NCBI RefSeq assembly: GCF_011075055.1
Contig: NW_025401177.1
Span: forward strand, 1-64,000
Length of the DNA: 64,000 nucleotides
Reading direction: 5' to 3'
From: Mangifera indica
Taxonomy: Eukaryota > Streptophyta > Magnoliopsida > Sapindales > Anacardiaceae
Positions within the stretch are counted from its first letter, which is position 1; each line of letters begins with the position of its first letter. A program made the position numbers and the translations under genes. This document shows, piece after piece, positions 44,695 to 59,600 of the stretch. The notes under the pieces are model-generated. The model worked only from the letters and a program-made list of their open reading frames with translations, had not been told where the DNA came from and made no database searches.

Positions 44695-46855
44695 ATGGGT
44701 TCAGAATCGAACTCGACTACTACGTCAACATCATCTCCATCCTCAACTGGGAAGCGAAGTAGAGATCCAGAGGATGAAGTTTATCTTGACAATCTTCGCT
44801 CTCACAAGCGTTACCTAAGCGAAGTTTGTGCCTCTTTTTTCTTAATTTTCATTTTTTTATAGGGTTTTCTTAATTTTATTAATTCTGGGTTATCAAGGGA
44901 TTCGCATTTTGTGCCCTCTTTTTTCTTTTTGTTGTATGAGAACTTTTTTTAATTTTTAGTTTTTGGCTGTCGATGTTATCTCTCAAAGTTTCGGGATTTT
45001 TTTTTACGGGATTGATGGTTTCAGTTTCAGATATCTAGTTAGTTTATCCTACAGTTAAAACGTATTTATCGGGGAAACTTTATTTGTGCAGATAATGGCT
45101 TCCAGCTTAAATGGATTAACTGTCGGAGATCCACTTTCAGAGAATCTCATGGAATCGCCGGCCAGGTATGAGAACTATCTATCTTAATCTTATGTTGCAG
45201 CTAACAATTAAAAATGAAAATCACTGATTAGGAATGGTGGGTTTGAATTGAGTTAGAGACACCAACCTCGCTTCGGTTGTAGAGAAATTTCAATCTACTG
45301 TATTTGTCATTTGGCTGAAAGACGTTTTCCTTGAAGCAGATAATTAAAATAAGCCGACTCTTACATGGTAATGACACTTTACACTCTGTTTTCTATAAGT
45401 TTATGGGGTTGGCAAGAATGTAATTGCATGTCAATGAAATGAGGGTGTGAGCTCTAGTATCTGATTTATTTGAGCTGAGATTTCTCATTTTGGAGTGTCC
45501 AGTGGCCCTATGCTGCCTTGAGAAAGGTATCATTATGGGTTCTCCTAGCTGATGTGATTGTGAAGTTCTGGGGCAATGTAGGACGGCTTATTGTTGTACT
45601 GATTATTAACCTTCATTGTGTGAGATGCCAAAATTCATTTTCCTGATTGTGCAGTCCCTGAACAAACACTTATTGACAAGTCTAATTAAGTGCAAGTTTC
45701 TGAAGGAGAAAGTTGTAGGAATATTTTTGTTAGATTTCCTTGCCGTGCATGTGTGCTAGCAAATGCTGTATTAGTTTAGCTATAATGTTTGCATGTGATT
45801 TGTGTGGTGACCTCACATATGATAAAAGTGGATCAAGTCATGGTTTATAAGATGACATTATCCAATGGACTAGTATTGTGGATTATCATTTTTTATGTGA
45901 TAGTCTTGGTTTATTATGTGACCCACAACCAGTGGTGCTAGAATGAATCAAGGTTCTCATCATTTATGATTGTGTGAGGAAGAATATTGCTACCATAGAA
46001 ATGAATTGGATCTTGCATCTGTAAGAGTAGGTAGGCAACATCTTCTAATAGACTAATCTTTCGAGTAGTTAGTGAGCAACTAGTTTGTGAAAAGTCACTT
46101 TCTTAACTTGTTCCTTTGAAAATGAATATCTGAACCATATTTGATAATGAGCCATCTTCAAACTGTGGTTCATTTGCACCCTATCTAACCATGCAAATAA
46201 TGAGCCACACTCAGCTGTTGTCTATTTTCTAAAGACAAATTCTTTTCTGCCTATCTTCAGTAATAATTCTTGTTTACTATGTTGAGTCGTCCCATCGCAC
46301 TCATTATGATTTTTTGAATTGTATGTATCCAGGGATGAACTTCCCATGCAGTATTCACCAATGTCTGAAGATTCTGATGACTCAAGATTTTGCGAGGCCC
46401 ATATACACAATTGCTTATCCCAAAGTGATAGCCTGCCCACCCGTCCAATTTCTCCGCACAGGTACCAGAGGCCACTGAGTGGGTTCTCTTCTGCTCCTTC
46501 TACCAGTTCATATCCTTCACATAACTGTTCTGTTAGTGGCTCACAGCCACGTCAGCGAGGCTCGGATTCTGAGGGCCGGTTCCCATCATCACCTAGTGAT
46601 ATATGCTACTCAGCTGACTTGAGGAGAGCTGCGCTCTTGAGGTCTGTGCAGACGAGAACACAGCCTCCTGGCATGCCATCTTTTGAACAGGAACCTGTTG
46701 AGGAGCAGCCGTGCTCATATATCAAGTCTTTAGTTGATGAGAGGGAGTATCAGATTGAGTGTTCTTCACTGCCAATGTCAGAGCCTGAATTTAGTCAGGA
46801 GAAATCGTGCAGAGTGCTAAACTTGAATATGAAAGCACAAGAGTCTCGGGGCTAA
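44695..46855 (+). CDS. Conserved plant protein of unknown function, three exons
   Basis: Exons 44695-44823, 45092-45165 and 46333-46855, with GT-AG introns and frames that join exactly; 241 residues. Exon 1 gives a Ser/Thr-rich start, then KRSRDPEDEVYLDNLRSHKR, a well-structured conserved block. Exon 2 adds IMASSLNGLTVGDPLSENLM and ESPAR. Exon 3 is Ser/Pro-rich and mostly disordered (YSPMSEDSDDSRFCE, then CYSADLRRAALLRSVQTR), ending NLNMKAQESRG. I see no signal peptide, membrane segment or catalytic motif. The basic KRSRDPED patch and overall composition suggest a nuclear or regulatory protein, but that is inference. I recognise the pattern as a plant-conserved unknown and give no symbol. The long second intron (45166-46332) shows nothing unusual. 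Confidence 0.78.
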
Positions 46856-47697
46856 ATGCTTCAGGAACCGAATTCTTCAAATCTGTGCTAACCCTCATTT
46901 TGTGAGTTTTTGAAAATTTTTTTTTTTGGTAGCAGGTGGATGGCTTTCCTCGGTGTATCTCTAGTCTCCATTGCATAGAAAATAGATGAGGCTTGTAACT
47001 AGCGATACACTTGTTTACCTCAGTAATCCGTTAATGTTGAGCTTCTAACCTGACCGATTTTCAAATCCTTTATGTCGTAAATCGATCACGTATATTTACC
47101 CATTTGCTATAATGATATTTTTTCAATTCTCTCCCATCTAGATTTATGATCTCTCCTGTTAGAAGTCATAAGATCCGAAGGAAACTTCTTTTTAGTTCAT
47201 ATTTTTGAGAATGGATTTTTTTTCATAAATAGTACAAAGTCAAAAGTGTCGACGGCTTTTCCCTTATATAATGTCTCTGGTCTTACCCTGAATACGATAC
47301 CTTATATTGGCCATCATGTTATAGACTGGAATACTTTGAACACAGGCTTTCAGTCTATCTTAGCTACCTGACTTTGACGTAATGAAAATATGACAACAAA
47401 TAATTGCCTGTGGAAAATATACTCCATCTGAAAATTGAAAATGTGTAAACAAAAGTAGCGTTCAATGAAGACACTAATTACTTGTACTACTCTTAATAAA
47501 GGGATCCGCTTTTCAGTACCGCACAGATGGGCTCATTTAATAACATTAAAGGCCTATAGATCATCAGTGTTAGAAAACCTCTGCTCAAATCAATTTTATG
47601 GTATCATCAGGCAGCACTGACCCACCAATCTCCATCAAACAGATTAAAATTAACCACTGTCCTGTGTGAGATGACAGCAATACAATGGTCCGCTTAA
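46856..47697. other. Intergenic, convergent 3' ends
   Basis: 3' UTRs of the unknown gene (plus) and of the PDI gene (minus). No other gene is seen. Confidence 0.4.
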
Positions 47698-50990
<3,293 letters not shown>

Positions 50991-52939
50991 TTTTCCCTTC
51001 GTTGCACGAGTTTTTATTTCTGGTTATATTCGAACTTTATGTGGGAGTGGGAGGTCTGAGTTTTCAATGGTCTTGTTGGATTTTTAGATGGGAAAGGCTA
51101 AAAAGTGGAGAACTCCATTTATTTTCCATGCGCACAACCTTTGTTTCGCTTATGTGGCGTTCTACTATTTGTTCGCGGGACGTGGAAGTTTGAGGGAACT
51201 GTAGGTTCGTTGTCTTTCATTGGCAATTGACAACTATGGGGCGGTAACTCTGCAAATGAGGGTTCGAGACGGCACTGGATCAGCCCGCCCCTATTGTATC
51301 TGATAAATAACAAGGCCTGGCGTGCCACAGCGGCTGTCCTAAAAAGGCTCACAAAAATGTAAGCTTTGGCGGGCCGTTCAGGTCCATCCACAGCAGTTCA
51401 GAGCACTTCAGAAATCCTCAAAGGCCAAGGCCGAACCCAGGCGTGTAACCAGGAAGCTTAACACTAAAAAATGTAGGGCTTAAATCCCAAAGGGAGCCCT
51501 TGCAGAAATTCTCAAAGGTCAGCGTCAAACCCAAGCCTAAGGGGGTTTAGAATTAGTTTTCAACCAAACAGCAATAGACACGCCTCGGTTAGAACCTCAT
51601 TAGCTACCCCATTGCCCCAAAGCGCAAAGACACCTTGTCTAGATGATTTGGCTCTCCTTATATTCTTCTTCCACAACAGTGTATGTTTATTCCTTCTCAT
51701 GTGGGACAAGATCACCAGAGAAAATTGACAAACTTTTAGTTTCAGTTGAATCAGTATCCATCGTTGATAATAATTTGGACCTTTCTCTCTGTATGTTAAC
51801 TTAATCCTGATTTAAGTATGACTTCGAAAGATTAGCTCTTTATGTGAATTTTTACAGCTAGTATTGGTTCTATATGGTCCCTTGTGGGAGAAAGCTTCAG
51901 AGCAGCCAGCAATATATAAAAGGAAACATTATTTGTAAATACGATCAGTAGTCATCTCTGAATTTTGTTGATGCAAATGCAATCAATTCCAGTGTTTAAT
52001 GCAGATGACTTCAATCCTTTTGAAAGAGGTAGAGTAAAAGGTAAAGCTAATAGAGGACGAAGTATTCAAGTTCAAAGCAAAGACAATGAAATTATGTAAG
52101 TGTTATAGAACAGAGATTTTGAGTAGGTTTCAGGTCACATTGGTTGGCCTAACTGTGTGATTTATTTTGTGTAAACTAAATAAAACAAACCAATCCTAAA
52201 TTCACAAGATCTACACACAAAATATAAAATACTGAATTGAATTGTAGAAATATTTGAATCTTCATACAATTTGAATCTGTAAAGTTATCGATAATGTAAC
52301 TTAATATTTTATTTCATAAACCTCTCTAAATGACAACTTTAAAAAGGTAAATTATACTGTAACCATATTGCATTAAGTTTTGAAGCAAAAACCTAGCTAA
52401 TAAATATTGACCCATCAAAGTTCAATAAACTTCAAACCCACATTTATTTTGTTCACTCAGAGTATAATACTTAAGTAAATTAAACTTATCTTTATTGAAT
52501 ACTTAAATTTATCTTGTACACTGACATTGCATTATTAAATTCCCTGATTTTATTAAACAAAAAATATAATTACTATTAGCCCGCATCGGGAAATTCCTGA
52601 CATTAAGTAAATGGATGAGCCTTAAGGTTGGTTGGTAGGTTTTTACGAGTGCCTTAACTGGAAAATCTTGGCATCAATAATTATGTCTATCAAACTTTCT
52701 CTTAATTTCGGCACGCCCTATTAACTCTTAAAGTGTTTAATTTCTTAGTAACAATATTCTTTCCACTTAATTCAATGTCTATTCATGGCAAAATATGAGT
52801 TTAGTTTTCAAAATCATCATAGGAAAGTGTTCATGAAAATTTTTCGTGGGATTTTGATTGCCATTAAACTTAGCTTGTCAATTCTTTCTTGCATATACCA
52901 GAAAAGAAAATAGAGAGAAATACTTTTCAATCAATTTTG
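50991..52939. other. Intergenic; PDI promoter, no further gene
   Basis: The first few hundred bases are the PDI promoter and leader. CCACG and CCAAT boxes are present on the minus strand (51181-51185 and 51219-51223), but their spacing is not that of an ER-stress element. 51230-51560 is GC-richer with short open frames I cannot assign. The rest is plain intergenic DNA. Confidence 0.4.
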
Positions 52940-53339
52940 ATGGTTTGTTTGGTGTTGGGGTTACTCTTTAGCCAGTCTACAGCCCATTTCAGTGAGAAGA
53001 AATGCCTCAGGGATTGCCGTCTTACATGTTTGAAACGGGGCCAAATTGGTCCAGCCTGCACTCACGATTGCTTCTATAGTACTTGCAAGCCTCTCACTTC
53101 CTTAGAGACTCTTAATGTCAACCTCAGCAGCAGACAAAATCCTGGTAATTGAAGTTTGCTTTTAATCTCTCATAATTTCTCAGGAATCCACTTTTCTTAA
53201 TTGATTTGCATTTTGTTTGTGTTTGTCAGGTATGAAGCAAAATCGAATGGCTGTATGGGTAACTGCTCAAAGACATACCCCAAGAATTAATATAAAAGAC
53301 TTTCATTTTTATGATAATTGTTTTCAGAATAAAAAATAA
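52940..53339 (+). CDS. Small secreted cysteine-rich peptide (thionin-like / Ole e 6-like pattern)
   Basis: The first ATG is at 52940 (MVCLVLGLLFSQSTAHF); upstream codons are open but contain no ATG. This gives a clean signal peptide followed by KKCLRDCRLTCLKRG and CTHDCFYSTCKP: six cysteines spaced C-x3-C-x3-C-x9-C-x3-C-x4-C. The mature part is short and basic, as in secreted plant thionin-like or Ole e 6-like peptides, which stabilise a helical hairpin by three disulfides. A plausible donor at 53145 (CCTG|GTAATT) joins an acceptor at 53230, keeping the frame and adding a 36-residue tail ending at TAA 53337-53339 (104 residues in total). Unspliced, the frame ends at 53152 (71 residues). I cannot assign a specific family or function, and the 3' exon is less certain than the first. 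Confidence 0.65.
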
Positions 53340-54463
53340 TCTCCTATATCAAACTAATTTGCATTTGTTTTATATTGTGTAGAAATATTTTGGCTTCATT
53401 TGTGTTTGTTTTTCAACAAAAAGATCGATATAATTGTATTTTGGCAATAATAATATAAAAGAAAATATAAAAAATATAGAAATAATGTAATAAGGTATTT
53501 ATTTCCTAGAAATTTTATATTCAAAGTAAAGAAGGTTTTCTCGTCAAATATAAAAATAATAAAATATTATAACTTATAATATAAAAATACTTCGATTCAT
53601 AAAAAAAAAAAAAAAAATTATTATTAGAGGATATTTGCTAAAAAGAAATACTGAAAATAAAACGAGATATTTTACCGAAACTCAAGTTGAAGAAACTAAG
53701 GGAATTTTGTCACGATATCATAAACCTTATGCAAAAGAGAAAAAGAGATAAACAATATGATAGAATTCCTTTAAATTCCATTTACGGTTTATATACCAAA
53801 GGGTTATTAAAATATTTAACCAGTAAAACGACTAATTTGACCTATGAAATGACATATAAGCCCCTGCATTATTCAATTACTTTCAGTCCTTCTAATTAAA
53901 AGAGCGGCAACATAATCCCACCTGAATAAGAAGGTAGACCCTGAACCAGAGCTCAATTACATAACACGCAGTAACAGCTGATTATAGTATGGCGGCATAC
54001 CTCTGAACTATTAGAATTAAGCAGCATTCGAGGCTTGTTGACCTTTGTTTGAACGGCAAACAGCTACCGTGGGAATTAGAAATCTAGAAGTTTAGATAGA
54101 AAATCTGTTGCTACTGGACTTTCGGCTCCTGCAAGCTTAGCCATATTTATTAGAGGTTAGATTTATGTTTCAACAGTTTTGTTCACCCAGGCAGGCCAGA
54201 CTGTAGGTTTAGAATTATTGTTAGAGGGGGCACATCAGAAGTTTTGCATTCCCCAGCTGCCTAAACAATAATTTCCTCACAAAAGTATAGACCCAATAAT
54301 TCCACACCTGCCTAAAGGCTGTTAACAATAAATAACTTACAAAAATAGACAACCAATAATTCCACTGCTGCCGAAACACTAATTTCCTCACAAAAAATAG
54401 ACACAAGAATTTTGTTTCTTAATCATACGTCTGAATCTTAAATGAACTCGGTATTATTCTAAA
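53340..54463. other. Intergenic, no gene found
   Basis: AT-rich. An open frame at 53687-53899 (plus) has normal composition but no recognisable family. A short tandem repeat is listed separately. Confidence 0.35.
54252..54412. repeat. Minisatellite, three diverged units of about 50-60 bp
   Basis: Units around 54256, 54307 and 54367 share 'ctgcc(t/g)aaa', 'aataa..tcacaaaa' and 'atagac...caataattcca'. Units one and three are closest, and unit two carries an extra segment. Confidence 0.65.
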
Positions 54464-55095
54464 GGCCAAAGAATTTAAGTTTTAATGTAAAGGTATATAT
54501 ATATTTATAAGATTTTAAAATTTTAAATACTTATTTATAATCTAATTTTTATTAAAACTTTTAATTAGAGTTAAAGGATAAAATTGTTATTTAGTAAAAA
54601 TCAAAATTTTATTACATAGATTTAAAATTTTTATAATTTCTCTTATTTAAAATTTGAAAAACGATAATTTTCTTTATAGAGTTTTTTTTTTTAAAACTCT
54701 TTGACGAGATTCGCCATTATTGGCTATCGGTCATCTTCTCCCTCATTGGTCGATGTACAACAAATAGATTAAGATTTTTTTATTGTTGTAACGAAAAAAT
54801 TGAGATTTTTTTATTACATCGTCATGCGATGAAGAGATCTTATGAGTCAATTGTTGAAAAAGAGGATGATCTACGGTGAGAGAGAGGATGACCAACGGCA
54901 AATCGTTGCTAAAGAATTTGAGAAAAAACCTTTAAAAAAATTATCATTTTTTAAATTTTAGATAGAAAAAATTTATTAGATTTTTAAATTTAGAAAAAAA
55001 TATAATAAAATTTAATTTTTTAATAAATAATAATATTATCTCTAATTATAATTTAGATTATTATCAAAAATTAAATTATAAATAAATATTTAGGT
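54464..55095. mobile_element. Mutator-like long-TIR element, copy F, right end eroded
   Basis: It begins ggccaaagaatttaagtttt and follows the family arm ('ataagattttaaaattttaaatacttatttataa', 'aaaggataaaattgttattta'). The inverse arm is present up to about 55095 ('aattataaataaatatttagg'), but the terminal motif is lost. Confidence 0.7.
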
Positions 55096-55409
55096 CAGAG
55101 TCCCCTGTTTCCTTGATTTGTTGATTGAAAAGAATGCATGGGTTCGGGACTTCAAGGACAAGTAGACTTTCGAGTGGATTTCTGGTATATCTAATTTGCA
55201 ATTAACGAAAGGATTAAGTGCAGCAAATAAGAGAAGGTGGCAAGCTGGCTTATCCTGCTTCTATTATGACCATTATAATTACCAAAAGAAAAAGGGGCCA
55301 AAGAGCAATAGCGGCCGTTTAGTTTGACGTTTGATGAAATGGCACCGAGAATTCAAATAATTTTTATGTGGCAAGAGAGTTCTCAAATTTTGATTAGCGG
55401 CTTAATTTA

Positions 55410-56171
55410 GGCCAAAAGACTTGTTCCCATCCAAGGTGTAGTGAAAACTTAAATTTTTATTTTTTAATTTTTAAAAATTTAAATATTCAGTTGTGAGGTA
55501 ATTTCTATTAAAATCTTAGTTAGAGTTAAAAGTAAAATTATTATTTATTAAAAAATTAAACTTTTATCATATTTTTTTTTAAATTTAAAAATCTCATAAT
55601 TTTCTCTTCACTCAAAGTTTGAAGAATGACAACTTCCTTCTAAGGTTTTTTTCTCTTATCTTTGGTGATGATCTATCATCTTCGACTATCGGTCATCCTA
55701 ACTCTCTTTTTATCTATCTTTTTTTTTCTGACCATCGATTGACAAAAATTATCTAGAAATTCAAACAATTTTCATTTAGATGCATCTAGAGACTTTTGTC
55801 TAGATTTTCATATAGAAATCACATAAATTTCTAGAGGATTTCTCTTGATAGATGATCGGAGAAGGGAGAAAGAGAGATAAAGTGGGAGAGAGGACAACTG
55901 ATGACCAGCAATGATGAATCATTGTTGGAGAAAAGAGAAAAATAACCCTAAGGTAAAAATTACTATTTTTCAAACTTCAAAAGAAAATTTGAGAGAAAAT
56001 TATTAGATTTTTAAATTGAAGAGAAAAAATTTATTAAATAATGGTTTATCTCTAACCCTAATTGAATTTTCTAATAAAAATTGTCTTATAATAAATATTT
56101 AAGTTTTTAAAAATTAAAAGATATGATTCTCATATTCCACTATGCTCTAGGTGGGAATAAGCCTTTTGGCC
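55410..56171. mobile_element. Mutator-like long-TIR element, copy G
   Basis: 762 bp, from ggccaaaagacttgttccca to the inverse ctaggtgggaataagccttttggcc. The flanks cttaattta (55401-55409) and tttaattta (56172-56180) form a 9-bp duplication with one mismatch. There is no coding capacity. Confidence 0.85.
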
Positions 56172-56284
56172 TTTAATTTATCCAAACAATGCTATGGCAT
56201 AATGTTTAAGACATCATTATTTATATAGGTGATAGGACATTTGAACCTTTCTTTAAGGCTTTAATAAGTTAGTTTACAATCTCA

Positions 56285-56605
56285 GCATTTAGGGTTGGAT
56301 TCGAGCTCAAATTCAAGCTCGACTCAATTGAGCCCAAAATGAGTCGGCCTTAGTCGAGTTCGAGCTACTCGTCAGATTTTTTAATTAAAATTTATGATAT
56401 AAAACGATATCATTTTGATCAATATATATTAAAAACGATGTCGTTTTGATAACGAAAAATGAGTTGAATTGAATTCGAATCCAAAATGAGTCAGCTTTAG
56501 CAGAGCTCGAGCTCAAACTTGAGAGCTCGAGCTCAAACTTGAGCCAATTTTATATGAATCAAACTGAGCTCGAATTCGATTCGATTCGAATCCAACCTTA
56601 CTAAC
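56285..56605. mobile_element. MITE, family 3, fullest copy
   Basis: Starts agggttggattcgagctcaa and ends in the near-inverse gattcgattcgaatccaacct. It contains repeated 'cgagctcaaacttgag' and two 'aaaacgat(a/g)tc(a/g)ttttgat' boxes. About 320 bp, non-coding. It is related to 43871-44050 and to the loop of the foldback at 43550-43870. Confidence 0.65.
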
Positions 56606-57331
56606 ATTACATTTACTGTTGAATCAATTAGGATTAAGTTCAAATAAATGTTACTTTGAGATTGGGTTAAATTTGAAAACATCCCATTTGACATTAACAA
56701 GTTAAATAAATTGAGGCTCCAACTTATAAAATCAAAGTTTAAACTTAGATAAAAAATAATTTAATATTAGACTTAATTAAAAAAAAGTATAAATTAAACA
56801 TTTTAAATCTGCTTAGAATTTAAATAATTCGAATTAAATAAAATATTAAATATAAAATATAAAAAAGAAATTTACTATTTAACTATAGTATTAGTATTTT
56901 ATAATATATATTATATTATATAGTATAATATAATATTTTACGATATATTAAATTTGATATAATATAAAAAATGTATTTTATGATATAATATATATTATTA
57001 AATCTTTTTTTTTTATAAAATAGGGCGTGATTAAAATATACTTAACCTCTTTAAAATATTTTCTAAAGTAACAGTGTTATATATAAAATATTTTTATTAA
57101 TTAATTATTATTATTTTTAAAAAGTTATAACTAATATACCATACGAAATTTTCAGATTTTAGATTCGGTACACGATTCCAACGCACTATGCAGCCTTTAA
57201 TTATTTTATTTTGAAAACAGTTACCAAGTCGGGTCCACAAGATCCGCTTGCGGAGTTAAGTTAATTGACTTGATGGACAAAAATGTCCCAATCAGATTAA
57301 CTTGGAATATTGTGTTTCACAGATAATTGAA
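56606..57331. other. AT-rich intergenic DNA
   Basis: 56820-57120 is nearly all A/T, with 'ataatata' strings. No gene or bounded repeat is seen. Confidence 0.4.
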
Positions 57332-58030
57332 GGCCAAAGGGCTTATCATAATTTTAAAAATTGTATTTACCCACTTATAAATGATAAAATTTATTAATTT
57401 TAAAAATAAAATTATTATTTTATATTTAATATGAAAAATAAATTTAAATTTTATTTTATTTGATCTCTTAAAATCTAAAAATTAACAAATTTTTTAATCC
57501 AAATTTTCAAAAATAACATTTTTCTTTTATGGTTTTCAATTTTTCAAATTAATTTTTGTTGACAATGAAAAAACTTCTCCAATGATCTCCAAACAATATC
57601 TCTTTCTCTTTGACAAATCCTCATTTCAACACATTTTACTTTTAACACTATACGACGTCATCATCGTTAGAGAACGAAGACGACTCGTTTTCTTCTCTAA
57701 TGAAGACGAGTTGTTTTCATTCTTTGACGGCGATGACATTGCAATATAACGTTGAAAGGAGGACTAGTCGAAAAAAAAAATGTTGTCTGAAAATCATCGG
57801 AGAAGTCTTTTTGTTGTTGAAAAAATTGAATTTGAAAAATTGAAAACACTAAAAAGAAAATACTATTTTTGAAAACTTGAATTAGAAAAAATTGTTAATT
57901 TTTAAAGTTTTAAGAGAAAAAATAATTTAATTAATTTTAACTACCTACAAATAGATAAAAGAAATTTTCAAAATTAAAAAATAAAAACACAAAAAAAAAA
58001 AAAAATTGGATGAGAATAAGTCTATTGGCC
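57332..58030. mobile_element. Mutator-like long-TIR element, copy H
   Basis: Starts ggccaaagggcttatcataa and ends ggatgagaataagtctattggcc. The host string ataattgaa lies immediately left and again just right (offset by two bases). The inner arms match the family; the centre includes 'acgacgtcatcatcg'-like GA/CT sequence at 57655-57730. Confidence 0.78.
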
Positions 58031-58218
58031 AAATAATTGAACTTGGTGTTAATAACAACAATGAACTGTATCACATCTACTTCAAAACGATTGGCCAATA
58101 ATTGAACTTGGCGTTAATAACAACAATGAACTGTATCACATCTATTTGAAAATGATTGGCCTATAATTGAACTTGGCGTTAATAATAACAATGAACTGTA
58201 TCACATCTATTTCAAAAT
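58025..58218. repeat. Tandem repeat, three units of 65-66 bp
   Basis: Units begin at 58025, 58091 and 58156 with ttggcc(aa/a/t)ataattgaac and continue cttgg(t/c)gttaataa(c/t)aacaatgaactgtatcacatct. Unit one includes the last six bases of element H. The array therefore seems to have grown from the junction of H and its target. Confidence 0.9.
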
Positions 58219-58799
58219 GACTATATGTATATATGTATATATGTATAGTTTATACTTTACATAACAGCAGTTTTTATTCTGCTGTAGCCCTGGATGTGGT
58301 TCAAGTCAGCTCGATATCAAAAATTGATTTGATTTGATTTAATTCAGCTTAAATTGATTTGAATCAAATTCAAATAAAAAGATTTAACCCATTTTTTAAT
58401 TTGAGTTAAGAGGTATTTGACTTGAAATTGAGGTTTAAATTAGTAGTTCAAATTGATAGTTTGAATTCATGACTCATATTAGGAAATTTGAATATTATTT
58501 GGATAAAACAATATCGTTTTGTCAATGAACTATAAACTTAAGTCACGAATCCAAGTCATATATTTAAACCGTCAATTCAAATCGAAATTGAGTTACGAAA
58601 TCGAGTCAAACTCAAATCAAATTGAATTGAGCTATTTTTTATTCAAACTAAACTTGAATCAGACTTAATTTTGGTTTGACGAACTGAGGCTAAACTCAAA
58701 CCAAACTATTTTTTATTAGAGTCAAACTTAAGCCAAAGGATGTTCAGGTTTGGATTGTCTTGAATTCACACCTATTCTACTCAGTCAATAAAAATAGAA
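58219..58799. other. Intergenic; low-complexity TGATTTGA-rich repeat
   Basis: 58300-58740 is built from 'gatttgatttgatttaattcag', 'aaattgatttgaatcaaat' and related strings, a degenerate simple-sequence composition often found in small plant transposons. Its ends are not defined. Confidence 0.4.
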
Positions 58800-59600
58800 G
58801 AGTAAATTACATTTTTCTGCACAATGTTTGGTCTGAAATATTTGTTCACTTCTATATAGCATAAACAATTTTTTTTTTTACACAAAATCAAACTCTTTTT
58901 AGAAAAAAATTGATAGTATAAACGGAAAATAATAATTTTATCATTTATTAATTTTAAAATAATTTTAAAAATTTTATATATTCAAGTTAAACATTTTAAA
59001 TATGATAATTTATCTTTTAAAATGTTTTAAAACTTACATATCATTCTCTAAAATTTTTTAGAAACCTTAATGTTGGTGTTGCTTTTTACCTCAACCATGA
59101 TCTCACTGTTGTCACCACTAAAGTTTAAAATATTACATATTTCTTATTAAATTATAAAATATAAACAATATTTTTTTATGTAAATGCAGTTTTAAAAAAT
59201 ATGAGGGGCAAAAAAGAAATTTTCTATTATTGTTGCGAAAATGATGACATTCAGCTCATGTATTTTTAAAATATATTATGACCCTAATATTTGTAACGTG
59301 ATAATTACATTCTTAATTTGTTTTTTATGTTCAATTTTTTGAAGATGTAGTCATTATTTTTGAAATTATTAGGAGCTATATTAAAATTAAAAAAATTTTC
59401 AAAACACCCCAATTCTTTTGAATTTACAATAAATCCTCTAGCATTCTTCATTAACACCCATAATTTTTTAAAAGTTAAATCATCCCAAAAATGTATGATT
59501 ATATTTGTTAGTATGAGTTATATGATAATTTAAAAAGATTAAATAATTAAGATAAAATGATAATTTCACTTATTAATATTTAATCTTTCTGTCGGACCCA
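58800..59600. repeat. Dispersed repeat family 2, copy 2
   Basis: The counterpart of 26650-27470 (see there), with the landmarks 'agagtaaattacattt', 'aaccttaatgttggtgttgc', 'ctgttgtcaccactaaagtt' and 'atgataatttaaaaagattaaataatt' in the same order. Confidence 0.55.

Noticed and set aside
51181..51223. CCACG and CCAAT boxes in the PDI promoter as an ER-stress response element
   Set aside because: The known element needs nine bases between the boxes; here there are about 33.
52889..52939. Upstream extension of the cysteine-rich peptide frame
   Set aside because: The extension would start at TTG, contains no ATG, and would place charged residues before the signal peptide.
53687..53899. Open frame of 70 codons as a gene
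   Set aside because: It has no recognisable domain, no promoter and lies in AT-rich transposon-filled DNA.
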